Source: Bathymodiolus brooksi (Eukaryota > Mollusca > Bivalvia > Mytilida > Modiolidae). Taken from it: 64,000 nt of DNA. Shown here one piece after another: positions 61,417 through 64,000 of the stretch (positions are counted from its first letter, which is position 1; each line of letters opens with the position of its first letter). The stretch is from positions 46,855,414 to 46,919,413 of the forward strand of contig OY804585.1 of the NCBI GenBank assembly GCA_963680875.1, in the 5' to 3' direction. The notes under the pieces were generated by a model. That model had not been told where the DNA came from. It saw nothing but the letters and a program-made list of their open reading frames with translations, and searched no databases. A program made the position numbers and the translations under genes.

Positions 61417-61706
61417 GGGAACGACCATTTAACTTGAAGGGGGGGGGGGGGGGGTTATGGTTTTTTTCTAAAAAAATATTCTGATTCCCAATGTTGCTGA
61501 AAAAAATATTCTGATTTTGGTGGAGGAAAAAAAAAATAATCTGATTCAGAGTTTTTGTCAAATAACCTAATGTCAAATTCTGGAAAAAAAATTCGCGCTT
61601 TGCGCGACAAAAAAAAATATTCTAACTCTTGTGTTGTCCGAAAAAAAATTTCTGAACGAAACAAAAAACCATAACCCCCCCCTCTTCAAGTTAAATGGTC
61701 GGTCCC
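61417..61706. mobile_element. PIF/Harbinger-like MITE, TTA TSD, second copy
   Basis: The ends are GGGAACGACCATTTAACTTG and the complement of GGGACCGACCATTTAACTTG. TTA flanks both sides (61414-61416, 61707-61709). It is inverted relative to the 41,459 copy and carries a 16-G run. Frames over it are low-complexity shadows. Confidence 0.88.
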
Positions 61707-61709
61707 TTA

Positions 61710-61997
61710 TGATTTATTTTTATACATTTATTACATATATTTTATTGTTCTGGCTATAAAATGTCTGGACTGGCTGTATTGATACATGTTAATAGTACAT
61801 GTATACTAATAATATGTGAGGAATTATAGACTAACCCTAACAATATCTTGATAATTTTTAATAGATTTCTCAGAAAGAATCAAAATTTGACTATGAAATT
61901 TTTTATTCTATCATGAACCTCATGCAGATCTAATTGAGGGAAGTTGTTATATTTAGACATCCAGAAGTCCTCGAAATGAAAATTTGAATTTATTTTT
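61710..61997. other. short AT-rich noncoding stretch
   Basis: Nothing recognised. Confidence 0.4.
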
Positions 61998-63449
61998 AGC
62001 TCACCTTGGCAAAGGCAATGTGAGCTTTTGCCATCACTTGGCGTCCGTCCTCTGTCGTCCGTTAACTTTTCACATTTTAATCTTCTCCTCTGAAACCCCT
62101 CAGCCAAATGAAGTGAAACTTGGTAGGAAGCATCTATGGAAGGTCCTCTCTAAAGAATGCTCATTTTGTCCCGATCCATTAACAAACATGGCCGCAATAG
62201 GCAATTCTTGTTTCTGATTGGCCGATTTTTAAAAATCTTCTTCTCTGACACCACATGGCCAAATGAACTGAAACTTGGAAAAAAGAATCTATGGCATGTC
62301 CTCTATAAAGAATGCTCATTTCATCCCGATCCGTTAACAAACATGGCCACCACAGGCAATTCTTGTTTCTGATTGGTTGATTTCTAAAAAAATCTTCTCC
62401 TCTAAAACCGCTTGGCCAAATGAATCGAAACTTGGTAGGAAGCATCCTTGGAAGGTCCTCTATAAAGATTGCTCATTTAGTCCCGATCGGTTTACAAACA
62501 TGGTCGCCACAGACAATTCTTGTTTCTGATTGGTTGATTTCCAAAAAATCTTCTTCTCTGAAGCCGCTTTGCCAAATGAACTGAAACTTGGTAGGAAGCA
62601 TCCTTGGAAGGTTCTCTTTAAAGATTGCTCATTTAGTTCCGATTCGTTAACAAACATGGCCACCATTGGCAATTCTTGTTTCTGATTGGTTGATTTTAAA
62701 AAATCTTCTCTGAAGCAGCTTTGCCAAATGAACTGAAACTTGGTAGGAAGCATCCTTGGAAGGTCCTCTATAAAGATTGCTCATTTAGTTCCGATTCGTT
62801 AACAAACATGGCCACCATAGGCAATTATTGTTTCTGATTGGCCGATTTAAAAAAAAATTCTTCTCTGAAACCACTTGGCCAAATGAACCGAAACTTAGTA
62901 GGAAGCATCTATGGCAGGTCCTCTATAAAGACTGCTCATTTCATCCCGATCAGTTATCAAACATGGCCGTCACAGACAATTTTAATTTCTAATTGGTTGA
63001 TTTCTAAAAATTCTTCTCCTCTGTAACCGCTTGGCCAAATGAATCAAAATTTGGTAGGAAGCATCCGTGAAAGGTCCTCTATGAAGATTGCTCATTTAGT
63101 TCCAATCCGTTGACAAACATGGCCACCACAGGCAATTCTTGTTTCTGATTGGTTGATTTCTAAAAACCTTCTCCTCTGAAACCGCTTGGCCAAATGAATC
63201 GAAACTTGGTAGGATGCATCTTTGGAAGGTCATCTATTAAGATTGCTCATTTAGTTCCGATCTGTCAATAAACATGGCCACCACAGGCCATTCTTGTTTC
63301 TGATTGGTCGATTTCTAAATATCTTCTTCTTTGTAACTGTAGCCAAATGACCAAAACTTGGTGGGAAGCACCTATGAGAGGTTCTGTATTAAGTTTCAAA
63401 GCAGAATGAAAGGTGAGCAACACAGGCTCAGCCCACTGAGCCTCTAGTT
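61998..63449 (+). mobile_element. 1.45-kb hairpin-ended element with ~155-bp tandem core
   Basis: The 5' hairpin is AGCTCACCTTGGC...GTGAGCT and the 3' hairpin AGGCTCAGCC/CACTGAGCCT is followed by CTAGTTT. About eight core units carry AAACATGGCCACCACAGGCA, TTCTTGTTTCTGATTGG and GAAACTTGGTAGGAAGCATC. The plan is the same as the elements at 39,354 and 49,258. Open frames in it are by-products. Confidence 0.8.
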
Positions 63450-63898
63450 TATATTTATATCTAAATAAAAACTGAAAAATTTACTGGTCCGAGAAAAGTT
63501 TTAATGGTCTTGTGCCGGAGGGCTGGTGTTCATCGTGAGGACTGATCCGGTATAAGCATGTTGTGAGTGGTCTTTGTTGTGTCAGTTGTGTTGTAGAGCC
63601 ATCATAGGGATCACACTGTCAGTCCTATTACATCATCGTGCAATCCATGGCCATCAACATCAATGAATGATCACACTATTGTTAATAAAGAACCTGTCAC
63701 ACTTCATATAATTTAGCTATACATACATCTTTCATTTTCATGACCTGGTATTCACCTCATAATTTATTTTCTTTGGAATTGAATTTTGTTAGTTTCCATA
63801 TGCCTGTCCAATCAATGTTTGCAATCTTTTCTAAGTTAACTTATTTTTTAATGCCTTATAATATTATATTAGGTGAACAGACTACAGGCCAATAATAT
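63450..63898. other. noncoding stretch with a GC-richer patch and AATAAA
   Basis: 63,480-63,700 is GC-richer than its flanks and ends with TTAATAAAGAACC, resembling a polyadenylation signal. It might be a 3' exon or UTR of an unseen gene; I cannot identify one. Confidence 0.25.
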
Positions 63899-63899
63899 T

Positions 63900-64000
63900 G
63901 AGAGGTTGTCGTGGTCGTGATCGTATGGTAGTTGGATTTATAACTACCTATGCAATCGTGCTTATCACTTCTGAAGTTGTGAGTTATCATCCCGCTCAGG
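63900..64000 (+). mobile_element. S1-family SINE, cut by the window end
   Basis: The head GTTGTCGTGGTCGTGATCGT and body through box B (GTGAGTTATCATCCCG, mutated) are present; the 3' part lies outside the window. Confidence 0.82.

Noticed and set aside
61388..61664. Minus-strand frames rich in Phe and Tyr
   Set aside because: They lie over the T/A runs of the Harbinger-like MITE.
62179..62753. Minus-strand frames with repeated [10 protein letters not shown] peptides
   Set aside because: They are translations of the ~155-bp tandem core of a mobile element.

Overview
This window looks like nuclear DNA of an animal, most likely a mollusc and probably a bivalve. It is AT-rich with no operon-like gene packing. 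It carries many tRNA-derived SINEs with box B-like promoters and target-site duplications (TSDs). It also has three elements built as a 5' hairpin, a tandem core and a 3' hairpin, a layout typical of molluscan pearl/Helitron-like elements, and a dispersed repeat near 43.2 kb that I associate with bivalve genomes. The taxon is an inference from repeat types. No complete protein-coding gene can be supported.

Layout. 0-2.5 kb: a minus-strand exon with a SAP-like segment (1159-1599), a promoter-like stretch behind it, a fold-back element, a short transposon with a 5-bp TSD, and a 14-copy 44-bp tandem array. 3.66-14.1 kb: a 24-bp minisatellite of about 430 copies that leaves one minus-strand frame open for 3,539 codons. 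14.2-24.7 kb: AT-rich DNA with small tandem arrays, a decayed multi-domain pseudogene (16.76-18.33 kb), several SINEs and two DNA-transposon-type elements. 24.7-26.9 kb: a SINE whose 3' tail has expanded into a 1.95-kb array rich in CCCTAA. 30.1-36.0 kb: a 47-bp minisatellite of about 109 copies, interrupted by a 730-bp transposon with a perfect 5-bp TSD. 36.2-42.8 kb: SINEs, a hairpin with 41-nt arms, and a possible 4.3-kb element with terminal inverted repeats of about 130 bp that holds two other nested elements. 43-49 kb: AT-rich DNA with SINEs and 38-bp and 55-bp arrays. 49.3-53.2 kb: a large hairpin-ended element with 165/332-bp tandem units. 53-58.5 kb: SINEs plus 25-bp and 41-bp arrays. 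58.5-64 kb: fold-back elements, a second Harbinger-like MITE, a third hairpin-ended element, and a SINE cut by the window end.

By my hand tally, about 27 kb (roughly 43%) of the window is tandemly repeated. The main biological story is how interspersed elements and tandem arrays make each other. At least two arrays, and perhaps a third, have an unexpanded relative elsewhere in the window. Two arrays were later hit by transposable elements whose TSDs are copies of array sequence. Four element families with different heads share one 3' tail motif, as expected if they use the same LINE reverse transcriptase.
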